A stretch of DNA of 64,000 nucleotides from Theocolax elegans (lineage: Eukaryota; Arthropoda; Insecta; Hymenoptera; Cerocephalidae), in the NCBI GenBank assembly GCA_026168455.1, contig CM047426.1:30005058-30069057 (forward strand), written 5' to 3'. Below the pieces are notes generated by a model that saw nothing but the letters and a program-made list of their open reading frames with translations, was not told the origin of the DNA and searched no databases. Position numbers and translations under genes: made by a program. Positions 11,469 to 22,077 of this stretch are shown here, piece after piece (position 1 is the stretch's first letter; every line of letters starts with the position of its first letter).

Positions 11469-11798
11469 TTAATTAACTAATTTAGTAATCGTAATTAAAT
11501 ACAAGAAATAAGTATTAGTATAATAATTTGGATGAGGATGAGTATGAGGATTAGGATCTGTTGGCGGGCAAGCTGAATGCATTAGTGGCATCGCGGGTGC
11601 ACGTATTTCAGGGGGTACGTTTGATTGTGCCGGATATGATGAGGACGTAGGTTGCACTGCAGGAGCACGTGTGTCAGGCATCACGTGTGCCGGATACGAT
11701 GAAGACGGAGGCTGAACTGCAGGAGCACGTATTAACACTAAAGTACTATTTTTATAAACTGTATCGCATTCAATGAATAAGTTGATAATGTCTAACAA
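11469..11798 (-). other. Proline-rich open frame with internal repeats
   Basis: A minus-strand frame of 109 codons contains repeated (I/T)RAPAVQP(P/T)SSSYPA units of about 60 bp between about 11,600 and 11,735. It lies in the spacer between the INTS8 copies. There is no recognised domain, and it may be part of another captured exon or a simple expanded repeat. Upstream splice sites are not obvious. Confidence 0.35.
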
Positions 11799-11829
11799 CC
11801 TTATTTTATAAATTACTATTTATCAGAAG

Positions 11830-12410
11830 TGTTTGAATGTTACAAATAAATTTTTTTTGCTATATATTACAGAAATTTATAGTTACCTAGTTAATAATTA
11901 CTAAAAAATTTCAAATTATTAAGTAACATAATGAAAGTAAGAATTTTTGTCAGACAATAATGTTGGAAAATGTGATTGGTTAAAAAATGCAAATTTATGG
12001 GATGGTACAAAATGCTTGTCGATTATTCCGCTTTGATTTGAGTACTTTCTATTAGAGAAACTATTTAATTTTAATAACAATTCAATTTAATCAAAATAAA
12101 AATTTTAAAAATGTGATTGGAATACAATACTTGCGAACTTTGACACTTTCTCCGAAGGTGTTTTTTTTTATTTTGTGTTAGAGAAATTAAAAAAAATTAA
12201 CAATTTTAATAACTACTTAATTAAATACAAAATATAAATTTAAAAAATGTGATTAGATATATAATACTTACGAATTTTGACAACTTCTCAGAAGGTGTTT
12301 TTTTTACTATACATTAGAGAAATTTAACGTTACCTAGTTAATACTTTCTAAAAATTTCAAATTATTGTCTAAATAAAAAAAAATAAGTAAGAATTTTTAA
12401 CTGTCAGATA
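11830..12410. repeat. Diverged AT-rich tandem repeats in the inner spacer
   Basis: Motifs recur in order: AAATGTGATTGG, an ATAATACTTACGAA-type block, TTTGACA(C/A)(T/C)TTCTC(C/A)GAAGGTG, then a T-run and GTTACCTAGTTAAT. Partial copies are centred near 11,880-11,970, 12,110-12,170 and 12,245-12,370. They are non-coding. Confidence 0.6.
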
Positions 12411-12419
12411 CGTATAACA

Positions 12420-12690
12420 CACGAAGAATCACGGGTTTACGTCGTTCGGTTGCAGCTTTCTGATAGGCCGAGGCTCGCAGAGACTTCATCATATTTATCC
12501 CCACGCGCGCGCTTTACAATGTCCTGTTTGATATCATTTTCATTCTCTAACGCTATTGAGGCATGGCGCGGGTTTATATATATAGATACATTTTTGCGCT
12601 CACGATCCTATAAATCTATCGGTGCATAATCGTGCGGATTAAATGTTTGCTTTATTTATGTAACGCAGATGATATCTGGGCTGGGAACAA
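12420..12690. other. GC-rich block with TATATATA, promoter-like
   Basis: A CpG-containing island (GCGCGCGCTT near 12,506) next to GGGTTTATATATATAG at about 12,568. Its look suggests a captured promoter region, but there is no identifiable transcript. It abuts the right arm of the inner inverted repeat. Confidence 0.3.
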
Positions 12691-14421
12691 TTAGTAGTCA
12701 ATTTTACTAACTGCTTTTTAATTTTTTTTTATTTTAATACTATTGCTTTGTAGAGGAAGAAATTCTTATCTTTACAAAATAAGTAGTACTTATATTTATA
12801 AATTTACAATATATTCATAATGTCGAATAGTTCTTTTTATATAAAAAATACATAAATACAAATTTACGCTGTTTTTTCTTTTCTTAATGCACGTATTGTT
12901 TTGCAAGAGAACGTAGAAATCTTGCCTTTCAAGTATTAGCAGCGTCTCTCTGCATTTCCTCATTGTTGTTAGAATTCAGTTCTAAAAGTACAATAACTTT
13001 TATCTAAAAAAATAAATAATTTTTAAATGAAGATTAGAAATTAGATCAAATTTTTAATGCAAGCAAAAATAATCATTACTGCAAGTTGTTTGCGATGATG
13101 TTCTCCTCTCTTGGTCTGTAAATTGATCAAATATTCAAGTATTGTTGTGTCTCAAATGCAATGATAGTACGCATCCATGGCGTCATTTGGTGCTGCATTT
13201 TTTTGTTCATTACCAGCCATTTAAATTTAATTTAGCATAATCGACTGAGTCTAAAAATTGACATAACACAACTGCTTGTGTGTTACATTGTAGATAAGAA
13301 CAACATTTAATCATCTTTGTGTAAACTTAATCGTTGATTTGACCACGCACTGGCATAGTGAATAAATCTGTAGCTACTATAATTGCTTCCAAGTAATACT
13401 TTGTGGCACTTTCATAATAGCCTAGTACTAAAGAATTATAAAAGTAATAAGTAAAGTAGAAAACAATGAATCTATTAGTAATAATGTTTTAAATTTTATT
13501 TGTACATACCGAAATTGAGATTTCCCATCAGTCTTAGCCAAGGTACATTATTTGGGTAATATTTGAATGCTTGTGAGAGCAATTGAAACAGATATTCTCC
13601 AATAATGCTTGTATTATATAATTTTGAACTAAAACATTTTAAATAATGAGTTAGGTAATTAACTGTAAATAACTATTGATTTACTTACTTTGGTATACTA
13701 GCGGGACACATGTTTAAGTATGTTGTATAAAGTTCTAGAAGAGATTCATCTCTTAAAACATTATGTAATCTAGCTAGCAAAGAAATAGCAATATACAAAA
13801 TTGTAACTTCTCTTAATCTGCTAAACGTTAATGATATGTTCGCTAAAGAATCTCTTGCTGTACTATTTCCTGCTGATCCACTATTGCTGCTACTACATTT
13901 TTGCGGTAAATCTCGATTTGGCTTACAGGCTGCCAATACCATGTCCCAAGCTTCGTTGAAAAATTTTTTACCTTTGTATTTTGCTACATTGCTCAGTGCA
14001 GCTGCAAATTCGAAACAACTCCACTGCTTTTCTAAACTCGTTAAATAGTCCCACTCCAATACATTAAGAAGAAATGCTGTACAGTATTCTATGATTTCTT
14101 GCCTAGGCAAATACTTGGTCTGTCGATTGAAGAGCAGCAAAACATTGTTTACATTGTGGTGTCAGACCTAGGATATAACCTGATAAAAATCAAATCATAT
14201 TTATGTTAATGAAGATAATAATAAACATATTTTTATAAATAATAATACTTACAAATATTAGCAGCTGGCCAAGCATGTAAACAATAACATATTTCAATTA
14301 ACAGTTTCTCCCAACTGAGAAGTTTTAAAAGTTTAAATATTATGTTATTTCCTCCTATAGGCAGTTTATTTGTTTCATTCAAACTTTGAGCGTGCTGTTG
14401 CACTTTGTTTTCAACAATAGT
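12687..14421 (-). repeat. Inner inverted repeat, right arm (INTS8-bearing)
   Basis: Reverse-complement partner of 9619-11350, about 1.73 kb, with only scattered differences. On this side INTS8 sequence continues past the repeat border for another ~260 bp. The longer, more original capture is therefore on this side, and copy 1 is the derived, shorter one. Confidence 0.92.
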
Positions 14422-14685
14422 TAACAATGATTTTGCTCAAGAAAAATCTTTTGTTAATGTAAGTTCTTGGCTTTTAGCAAGTAAAATGTAAGAATAATCT
14501 TTTAAAAACTTTTCTGGTAATGAAGAAATTACGCTTTGCAAAGGAATTGGTATTTCCCAAGAATTATTTATTTGCCGCAAAGGTTTAGTTGAATTGCCAA
14601 TATGAACAATTTCCACAAGTATTTGTTGAATTTCATTAGGAAATTAGACGTTGTTCTAACTGAAATATCTCAATTCTTTGTTTTT
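12894..14685 (-). pseudogene. INTS8: INTS8 3' gene fragment, copy 2 (longer pseudogene)
   Basis: The same five exons as copy 1 in inverse orientation. The 5'-most exon extends back to an acceptor at 14685 (TTTATTTTAG). The extra part matches animal INTS8: IEIFQLEQRLI, EIQQILVEI, NSWEIPIPLQSVI and a LPEKFLKDYSYILLAKS block equivalent to the family's LTRDLVYILMAKG. It shares all lesions of copy 1. It also has a TGA at 13152-13154 (Trp in copy 1, IWD motif), a frameshift near 14655 and a TGA at 14437-14439 (KDFS*AK). The shared lesions mean the fragment was already dead before it was duplicated within the element, or that the arms have been homogenised since. Confidence 0.88.
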
Positions 14686-14758
14686 CTAAAATAAAACATA
14701 ATATTTTACCAGATAATTAATATTAGAAACAATAAATAAATATTCAAATTACACATAC

Positions 14759-15007
14759 GAATATAATCAACTGGTGCAATACCCCAATCATTATTTAATA
14801 ATAATTCTGGAATCTCCAATTCTTCATGAAATGCTTCTTTCTTTATTTCTTGTAATTCTTTATCGGTGAAGAAACTCTTATACTTCTTGTTGTTTAAAAT
14901 AGCTACGGCAGGTCTAGTAATTTTTCCTACTACAATAAGGTAAATCAAATACCGACCTATACTCTTCTTATCTGAAGGTAAAGCTATTGTAATACGTTAT
15001 TTAGCGT
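14759..15007 (-). pseudogene. Unidentified captured exon upstream of INTS8 copy 2
   Basis: An acceptor (TTTCTCTTGCAG) opens an exon that ends at ATTC|GTATGT. One frame reads through after an early TAA and encodes about 80 residues: LPSDKKSIGRYLIYLIVVG, TRPAVAILNNKKYKSFFTD, then a charged helix and EIPELLLNNDWG. This does not match the INTS8 region that should precede the next exon, so it seems to come from another gene. I do not recognise which. A candidate upstream exon on the same strand ends at ATTTACG|GTAAGT (15,232). Confidence 0.5.
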
Positions 15008-15225
15008 CTGCAAGAGAAATTAGTTTAAAAAAAGTATAATACTAACTATATTATTATTATATATACTATATAACTGATCCGAACATCGGGATATTTACAA
15101 CTATACCCATCTCTGCGTGAGTATATATCTGAATTAATAATATCCATAATATAAATAAATATAATAAATATAAATATAATATAAAATATAATAAATAATA
15201 AAAGAAACGTCCGAGAATCCTCGTT

Positions 15226-15802
15226 ACTTACCGTAAATCTCGAACTCGAAACCGAAACTCGATCTCGAATCGAAAACGAACGCACCCGTAGTGACTAGTG
15301 TACATATATTATACAGCTGCGACGACCATCGGACCATGCAAGCGCAAAATGACAGCTACGACATTTTAGTAACTGCTCGCGTGGTTTTTGTAATTGCAAC
15401 GAAAGTAGGGCACTGGGCTCAGTTGTTCCGGGAGTCGAAATTGAAGTCGAGTGCTGAGGAGTGACCATGATGACACAGCGTTTTGCAGCCTGCAGACCTC
15501 GCTAATACGTAGTGTTTACGAATCGTTGTGTGATATCTTATTACACAGATACGTCTCGTTAACTACAAGAAAAATTACGACTGAATTATAAACGAGTAAG
15601 TTTTTCTTTCTCTCTCTTTCTCTCTCTGTGAAGTGATGCTAATGTAATAATATAATTACAGTTGTTGTGTACAATATACTGTTATGATTGCTGTGACATA
15701 ACCTATCTCTATTTTTTTAACCCACTTTCTTCTGTTAAAATGAATGCTCGTTCTACTTTATTATTTAAATGTACTTATATTTAATTATAATTCATTTCAT
15801 AG
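15226..15802. promoter_or_regulatory. Divergent promoter-like region with splice donors pointing both ways
   Basis: A minus-strand consensus donor (GTAAGT, 15,226-15,231) and a plus-strand donor (GTAAGT, 15,596-15,601) flank a more GC-rich core (about 15,240-15,520). The plus donor is followed by an acceptor (TTCATAG at about 15,802) and an ATG at 15,806. This is what a captured bidirectional promoter with two first exons would look like. There is no defined TATA box, so the promoter call is inference. Confidence 0.35.
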
Positions 15803-16440
15803 ACAATGTCAAATCTTTCATGTATAACTGCAAAAGGTGCGATCATTGTGATGTGACTGATGAGATCTTGATATGATTAAATCTTCCCTGCTGGACTCTT
15901 GGAACACTCTGAAACTTCGATCTCTCCCATAAAGCCTGCGCTGACATGATTTGGAAACTGATCTGAGAATATTCTTTGAGATTACTGGGTCTTTCCTTAA
16001 GAAAAATAATCATTAGGTAGCTGTCTTTTTCACTTCCATAGCTCATAACTGGTCCAAAGGTCAACTTCTTTATGCCAAATTAGTTGCACCTTTCTTCTGC
16101 TGATAGATTATTTGATATCAGGTATTGCAACAACAGTGTTAATTATTTACACTAAGATTTTACGCTAATTAAAACGGTAAGTCGTATGCTAAGATTTTAG
16201 GTACGAGACTAGCAGACAAAGACCATCTGGAGGAACTGGTGGTGGTGTTGGACTTTTCCGATTGTGTCCAAATTAGCTTTGGGCAAGATGAAGCCTTGAA
16301 GGAAAATTCAAAGTTTTGTGGTGTTGTCATTACACAAAAAATCGTGATCATTGGCGTCAACAAAAAGTTACTATTAATTCACAAGCTACTGGTGGCAGTG
16401 TTTCAAGTAACTTTAATGAAATAAAAGATTTAACTGTATG
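15803..16440. other. Exon-like but unidentified sequence in the nested element
   Basis: After the acceptor at 15,802 a plus frame opens MSNLSCITAKGAIIVM and hits TGA. The opposite strand has a 73-codon frame (15,843-16,064) and the plus strand another at 16,239-16,424. Composition is less AT-biased than the flanks, suggesting captured, decayed coding DNA. I cannot say which strand or gene it came from. Confidence 0.3.
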
Positions 16441-16671
16441 GAGCCAAATTTACATAAATATTAATAATAACATTATATTTATTTAACTATATTGTTTTAA
16501 AAATTGTTTTAAAAAACTATAAAATGTTATAAGCAATCCGGCTGAAAATTTTGAAATTTTTGTTTTCACGTAAACACACTCTGAATTTTAATTATCTATA
16601 CATAACTTCAAATTTGCCCAGTATGAGATATTTTAAAGTTATAAAAATAAAAAGTTTAAATCAAGTTTAAA

Positions 16672-17761
16672 AATAATAAAAGAAAGTGTTATTTATTTGT
16701 GAAGCACAAACAAATTTTTGTAATACTTTTTTAAAAAAGCATTTGGCTGAAAATATATTACAGTCAAAGTAATATAAGTTAAAGTTAAGTAGATTATAAG
16801 TAATAAGCTTAATTAGTAAAGTAAATAAGAGATAAGTAGATTATAAGATAAATATAAGTAAATTCAGCAATTGCAGCGTAGCATATACATACTACGGTGA
16901 TTCTAATTAATAAATAGATTATAAGTTAGATCTATGATAATAGATCATAATCATAAGTCCAACATTGCATTGTCCTTGTACAATATGCAACATCTTAGTT
17001 TTAAGCTAAATTACTCAGCTGGCTGATTCACTAAGGCCACTTTAATATAAGTATTTACAATAAGTTAACACGAATTGTGTAAATATTATTTACAGTTGTG
17101 ATATATATCTTTAAGTTGAATTAAAAGTTTATTATATATATAATTTTTATAAACAAAATCAAGATATATAGATCATAAGCTAAGTTACTACTAAGTTAAT
17201 CTTAAGTTAGCATAAATAATAAGTAATATTCCTGGTTTACATAGGGTAATTATAATATTTCAATAATTATAAATTTTTATTATTTCTCATTATCGTTTGC
17301 TACGTATACGCAAATTTATATTGCCATGGAAAAACGGCATAATTCCGCTTCAATCTTTTCTCTCTGTTTCCTCAATCCAGTTCGGTGTTAGAGAGAAAGA
17401 GAGAGGTAAAGAGTTGTGGATAATTCGTTCAAAAAAGTCCACCTGGCGCCATCTCTGAATGGTGTTTTGTACGCATCGGTAGTGGTCAGCGGGCCAACAT
17501 GGCGAGGCAGAAGCTCAAAGTCGGTGACAGATCGGCCGAATTTCACATTTTTCGCAAAAAATGCAGCTTTGGCGTTACGTGCGCCAACGCAAAAAAATAA
17601 TTTATATTAATGGCTTGGGGGGAAAGTCCCTCCCAATAGCCATAAATAGCTGTAAGAGAATATATTTGCATTTTTATTTTTTTTTTCGCGTGATGTACCC
17701 CCTGACCGCAGCGCTTACATCTCAGGTGGCTATTTTCTGAAACTCTGGCTCCGACATCCCC
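16672..17761 (-). repeat. Right terminal inverted repeat of the nested element
   Basis: Partner of 7410-8740, ending GGCTCCGACATCCCC next to TTAA. It has diverged from the left arm by small indels and substitutions, more than the inner INTS8 arms have from each other. The terminal repeats therefore look older than the inner duplication, or less homogenised. Confidence 0.9.
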
Positions 17762-19438
17762 TTAAGCAAGTTGCTATTCCTAAGGACCATGATGCACTTT
17801 TACTATGGAATACTGATGGCGTACCCGTGGCGAATGGACAAGTTTGGTTAGTACAAACTGAAGTTGTAAACATAGCTCCTGAACATAGAAGAAATTTTCA
17901 ATTTATACAAGGAATTTACTATAGTAAAATTAAAAAACCGAACATGAAATCTTTTTTGAAACCTTTTGTGGATACAATAAAGGAAATGTATACAGGAATT
18001 AGTTGGATTGACGCGGAAAATAAAATTTTAAGACACAGTACCATTATAGCTTCTATATCTACGTTAGATTTACCAGCTAGAGCAGAGGTTCAGAATATAA
18101 TGCAGTACAATGGAGAGTATGGATGCACCTTTTGCGAAGACCCAGGCCAAACGTGTGAAACTGGTTTAGGCCATAATAGAGTTTTTCCTTTCAAATCAGA
18201 CGCTGTAACTCCTCGAACTCACGATCGGATGCTTCTACAGGCACAACAAGCAGTTCAGGAAAATTTGGAGCATGTTAAAGGAGTCAAGGGCCCTTCAATA
18301 TGTGTACTCATTCTAACATTTGATACCGCTCGTTCGTTTGTGCCCGACTATATGCACGCAATTCTACTGGGAATATTTAGAATGTTACTTGCGCTTTGGT
18401 TTGACCCTAAAAATAAAAATAGTCCATACTACGTAAAAAAGTCAGTCAGAGATGAGATTGATCGAGAACTTTTAAAAATTTTTCCTCCAGATATTGTAAC
18501 TCGAATCCCAAGAACTTTAAAATACATTCACCATTGGAAAGCAAGTGAACTTAGAGAAGCTCTTACACATTATTTGCCAATATTATTAAACGATAGATTA
18601 AAAAAAGAATATTATGAACATTTCCTTTGTTTGTCTTACGGAACAAGCATTTTATTGAAAAGTAGAATTCACCCACAAGAAATAGATTTGGCCGAAGAAC
18701 TGTTTGATTTATTTGCAATTGATGTAAAAAAACTATATGGATTAAATAAATGCTCATATAATGTTCACCAATTAAGGCACACTCCCCAGAGTGTACGTTT
18801 ATGGGGACCACTTTGGTTTTGGTCAGCGTTCCCTTTCGAAGATGGAAATGGGCAAATAAAAAGTCTGGTTCACGGTTCTAATAAAATCGATGTAGAAATT
18901 GCAAATACTATGTACTTATTGAATATGCTTAAAGTCTTGGGCCATAAACTTGAAATAAAAAGAAGTAAAGATGATCTTTTACTGATTAAGCCACTTGGAA
19001 AAGCTCTGTGAAGAGACTTCATAGGAAATGAGTTCACTGTTATTAATAATTTTTGTATAGCAAATAATTTTGATTTAAACTCTCTTGAAATATTTGCAAA
19101 AGCACAAATTGAAAAACTGTATTTACATCCGAATTGTACACGAGGCAAAAAAAAGGAAAAACTTTTTTATATTTTGGAATACAAATTCTTTTGGTACCAT
19201 ACTGTTTTTTATTTTTGTAAATAATGAAGTTTTTGCTGTAGTTAGAGAATTTATAGAATGTAAGACAACACGTAATATTGAAGTTAGAGAATTAGGAATT
19301 AATTTTTCATGTTTTATTATTCCAGTACGAGATACATACTCTATACACGTTGTACCTATAATATCAATTGGAGGTAAAGTAACCAAAATACTTGATTATT
19401 TATGCTATCCTCTAAATCCGTATGAAAAGAAATCGTAA
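17762..19438 (+). pseudogene. EnSpm/CACTA-type transposase, C-terminal part
   Basis: The frame resumes directly from the N-terminal part at the TTAA (CTT AAG CAA) and runs open to 19,011. Motifs in order are LLLWNTDGVPV, a zinc-knuckle-like YGCTFCED..G segment, PDYMHAILLGI (the D-x-M-H-x-x-L-L-G signature), SYNVHQLRHT, and LWGPLWFWSAFPFEDGNG followed by VHGSN. These match the tnp2 and DUF4218-type regions of EnSpm/CACTA transposases, enzymes that cut and paste their own element. A TGA at 19,009-19,011 interrupts the frame, and coding-like sequence continues (RDFIGNEFTVINNF...). A frameshift in T-runs near 19,190-19,225 moves it to the frame ending at 19,438 with a conserved-looking C-terminal domain (VVREFIECK...DYLCYPLNPY). 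With the nonsense codon, two frameshifts and the nested insertion, the gene is dead. Confidence 0.87.
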
Positions 19439-19689
19439 CTAATGTACATCATTAAAATAAATTTTGTAAAATTGATATTGTACCATGTTGCAAAAAATTA
19501 AATTAAAAAAAAAAGTACTTGTACTCTATTTTCTCGGCGAACCGTAATACTTACGATCTTGGTAAGTGATAATCTTAAGCATGCGTATTCAACCAAAAGA
19601 TGCGCTTTCCTCATGCTGGTGCGAGAACGATGCGATGTTTTCTTGCTACCTCTTATTTCTTTACAATTGAGAAAAATTATATTTTGTAT
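19439..19689. other. AT-rich 3' flank of the transposase
   Basis: No further coding motif. The terminal inverted repeat expected for a CACTA-type element was not found here by eye, nor upstream of 6314. Confidence 0.4.
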
Positions 19690-19905
19690 CAAGTTTATAT
19701 ATAACCAATTTTATGTATAGTCGGTTGTATATAGTTATTTACAATCTATATTCCACAAAATTTATATACAGTCGGTTGTATGTGTTCTATTTACAATCTA
19801 TATATAATTTTCTTCCTACCTCCAGTTTATATCAAGTTTATATATAACGAATTTTATATACAGTCGACTGTATATAGACTATTTACAATCTCTATACAAT
19901 TTTTC
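19690..19905. repeat. Short palindromic tandem repeats, possible subterminal repeats
   Basis: Three units of roughly 55-85 bp share TTTATATA(C/T)A, a palindromic core (TATACAGTCG-(G/A)-(T/C)TGTATA) and TATTTACAATCTATA. CACTA-type elements often carry subterminal transposase-binding repeats of this kind, and these lie just beyond the transposase 3' end. Confidence 0.5.
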
Positions 19906-20164
19906 TACGTGGGGATGGTATTCTTGTTTACATTACAAACATATTAGTTTTTCTGTTAATTAAATATATCCAACAGTAAGTGTTGTCATGATTAATGATT
20001 ATATTAGTAGGGATTTTTTGTGCATCCTCTGGTTATAAATAAGTTAGCGTCCGAAATTTTAGTACATGTAAATATTCTGAAACACTTAACGGGGTATCAT
20101 AGTCAATATTTATCCTCCCTACCTTATCGGCAATCGCGATTATTAGTAATAAATTTGTAAATAA

Positions 20165-20426
20165 AACAGTATATGAAAAAATAAGAGAAGAGGCGCCTTT
20201 GTTTATTGATAATCTAACTATGTGCTGAATTTCAGATTAAAATTATATCGCGTTTTTGAGAAAAGACTTACCAAAAATGTAATCTAACCTGAACGAGGTG
20301 AAATAATTTGATATTTTTGGTAAGACTTTTCTCGAAAACGCAATAATATTTTAATCTAAAATTCAGCACACAGTTAGATTGTCAATAAACGAAGGCGCCT
20401 CTTCTCTTATTTTTTCACATACTGTT
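20165..20426. mobile_element. Fold-back MITE, 262 bp
   Basis: The ends AACAGTAT(A/G)TGAAAAAATA pair across about 110 bp per arm, with a GGCGCC site in each arm and an unpaired centre of roughly 40 bp (around TAATCTAACCTGAACGAGG). No protein is encoded. The target-site duplication is unclear. Confidence 0.75.
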
Positions 20427-21299
20427 CTACTTTTTTATTAATTAATCATCAATAATTGAGTTTGGAACCCCCTTAACTATGCCTGCTTTGATGTACGTAA
20501 TATTAGACGATGGTGTAATCCCAATTTTACTAACTAGAAGAGGCCACGACAAATTATGGCTAACTAAAGCCCATTTAGTCACTCAATTACTTCTATTTTG
20601 ATCGCTTATAACTCAGAAACAAATAAAGATAGATACTTAATCCCAAATTTAGAAGAAAACTGAGATTAAATATATGTGATTTAAAAAAAGAAGCTGTAAT
20701 CGGTTAATTTGAAGCTAAGCTATAGAGAATATAAGATGTTGATGAAATTTTGGCCAAAAACGTTAATACTTTTTTATCACTAAATTTTAGTTAAAATTTC
20801 ATCAAGTTCTTGTTTTCTCTATAACTTTGCTTCAAATTTATTAATGTAAGCTCCTTGTTTTAATGCCATCTACTTAATCTCAGCTTTCTTTTAAATTTGG
20901 GATTGAGTACCTATCTTTATTTGTTTCCGATTTATAAGCGATCAAAGTGGCAGTAATTTTTTTACAAAATTGGCTGTAGATAGCCATAACTTAAGTAAAT
21001 TAATGCGTTATGGTCTAAAAATTTGCGTTTCCTCATACTTTTACATTACAAAACTTATCTTAGAGTTTCGTTAAAATCCGTGATCCATAGGCCGTGACCT
21101 CTCCTAGTAAGTTAAGCATTATATAATTAAACTATTTGATATAATCGAGCACACATTGGATAGAATTATATGTCAGCTTGTTTTAGAAATAAATATATGT
21201 GTCTATAAGATTCACCTATTTTAACATTTTTTACTGTTTCCGTGAGGTTATCTGCTATTTCTTTATTTTTAAATACATTCATATGAGGAAATATACAAA
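20407..21299 (+). repeat. 0.89-kb direct duplication, copy A
   Basis: Nearly identical (only a handful of differences seen) to 23035-23925. It starts inside the right arm of the 20165-20426 MITE and ends at GAGGAAATATACAAA. It contains one complete fold-back element (20533-21108). Copy B lacks the rest of the MITE and changes at its 3' end into another fold-back element. Confidence 0.93.
20533..21108. mobile_element. Fold-back MITE family 1, ACTAG...CTAGT ends
   Basis: The outer ends ACTAG(A/G)AGAGG(C/T)CACG pair, and the arms stay complementary for roughly 250 bp (for example AACTCAGAAACAAATAAAGATAG against CTATCTTTATTTGTTTCCGA). No open frame. It is repeated at 23161-23736 because it lies inside the direct duplication. 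The 25590-26219 element is a diverged relative. Confidence 0.8.
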
Positions 21300-22060
21300 A
21301 ATTCTTGCAAATCGAGTTCCCTAAAATTGAAAAAAAATTTTTTTGAGACACACCTTCCATACCTTACTTTTCTTAATCAATAGTAGACATAATATGTGAT
21401 TCACATTTTGAACATGAAAAAAAAGGCTTGTGACACTTTTTTTTGAGTTTGAAGATAAAAATCAAAGAATCGAATAATGCATGTTTAAAAAAAATAAGTA
21501 ATTAATTTTACATTATTATTCAAAATTATTTATAATAATAAAAAAACTGCTTATTTTTTATTATAGTATCACTTTAATTAAATGTTTTGTTCTACTTAAA
21601 TAATAATAAGTAGAAGTAAATAAAATTCTTAGTAACTTACCAAGCCATTTCATTCATGGAACAAAATAATTTAAATGTGTTGTTTAAACAAATAAAATAT
21701 ATAAAAAATACTTTTAAAAAAATATTTAATCACTATATATAATATAATTTTTTGATATGTTTTGTAGATAATTATAAGTTTTACTTATACTAAATATATT
21801 TTTTTTCATATCTTTGTACGGCGGATTAATTTTACATAATACTTGAGTGGGAAATATAAGTTGAATGTCGGGCTTTTTTGGCCAAGAAAAGTGTTTTCCT
21901 TTTCGATTTAAAAAATTAACTTTTAAACTATCGTTTGTAATTCCAAAATTTATTCCAGAATACCATTTATCATAGATAACAACAATCCAATCATCTATTT
22001 TAAAAATATCTATAGTTTTATATATTACGCCTTTATAATAGTTAGAAATTTGGGGTGTAT
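21166..22060 (-). pseudogene. Decayed transposon-type gene remnants
   Basis: The minus frame below the SINE (about 22,060 to 21,726) encodes YYKGVIYK..IFKIDDWIVVIYDKW, then FLNRKGKHFSWPKKPDIQLI and a QVLCKINPP end. This is the C-terminal W..V..D.W..G...F...G..F.WP..D....IL..I..P pattern common in insect transposon proteins. A cysteine-bearing stretch (CHKPFFSCSKCE) follows near 21,430. A 64-codon frame (21,360-21,166) crosses the edge of the direct duplication. Exon structure and family are unresolved. Another short frame on the same strand (22,722-22,480) could be an upstream piece. Confidence 0.4.
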
Positions 22061-22077
22061 TATAAATAGGGAAAGAG

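Larger units (their letters stand above)
7410..17761. mobile_element. 10.35-kb TTAA-flanked element with long terminal inverted repeats, carrying host gene fragments
   Basis: Both ends read GGGGATGTCGGAGCCAGAGT inward and are flanked by TTAA (7406-7409 and 17762-17765). Joining the flanks at one TTAA rejoins a transposase codon series without a gap, so the insertion boundaries are exact. TTAA duplications are known for piggyBac and for Sola3-type elements; I cannot decide between them, and I see no transposase of either kind inside, so it appears non-autonomous. Contents in order are: left inverted repeat (7410-8740), AT-rich filler, GC-rich island (9190-9510), INTS8 pseudogene copy 1, proline-rich repeat block, tandem AT-rich repeats, GC-rich block (12420-12690), INTS8 pseudogene copy 2 in inverse orientation, an unidentified exon, a divergent promoter-like region, and the right inverted repeat (16672-17761). 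Confidence 0.9.

Noticed and set aside
15850..15880. Another hammerhead from a CTGATGAG match
   Set aside because: No GAAA or flanking stems follow. The matches near 33,880 and 50,058 fail for the same reason.
6314..19438. Terminal CACT(A/G) inverted repeats of the host CACTA-type element
   Set aside because: I could not find a convincing pair by eye on either side, so the ends of that element are left undefined.
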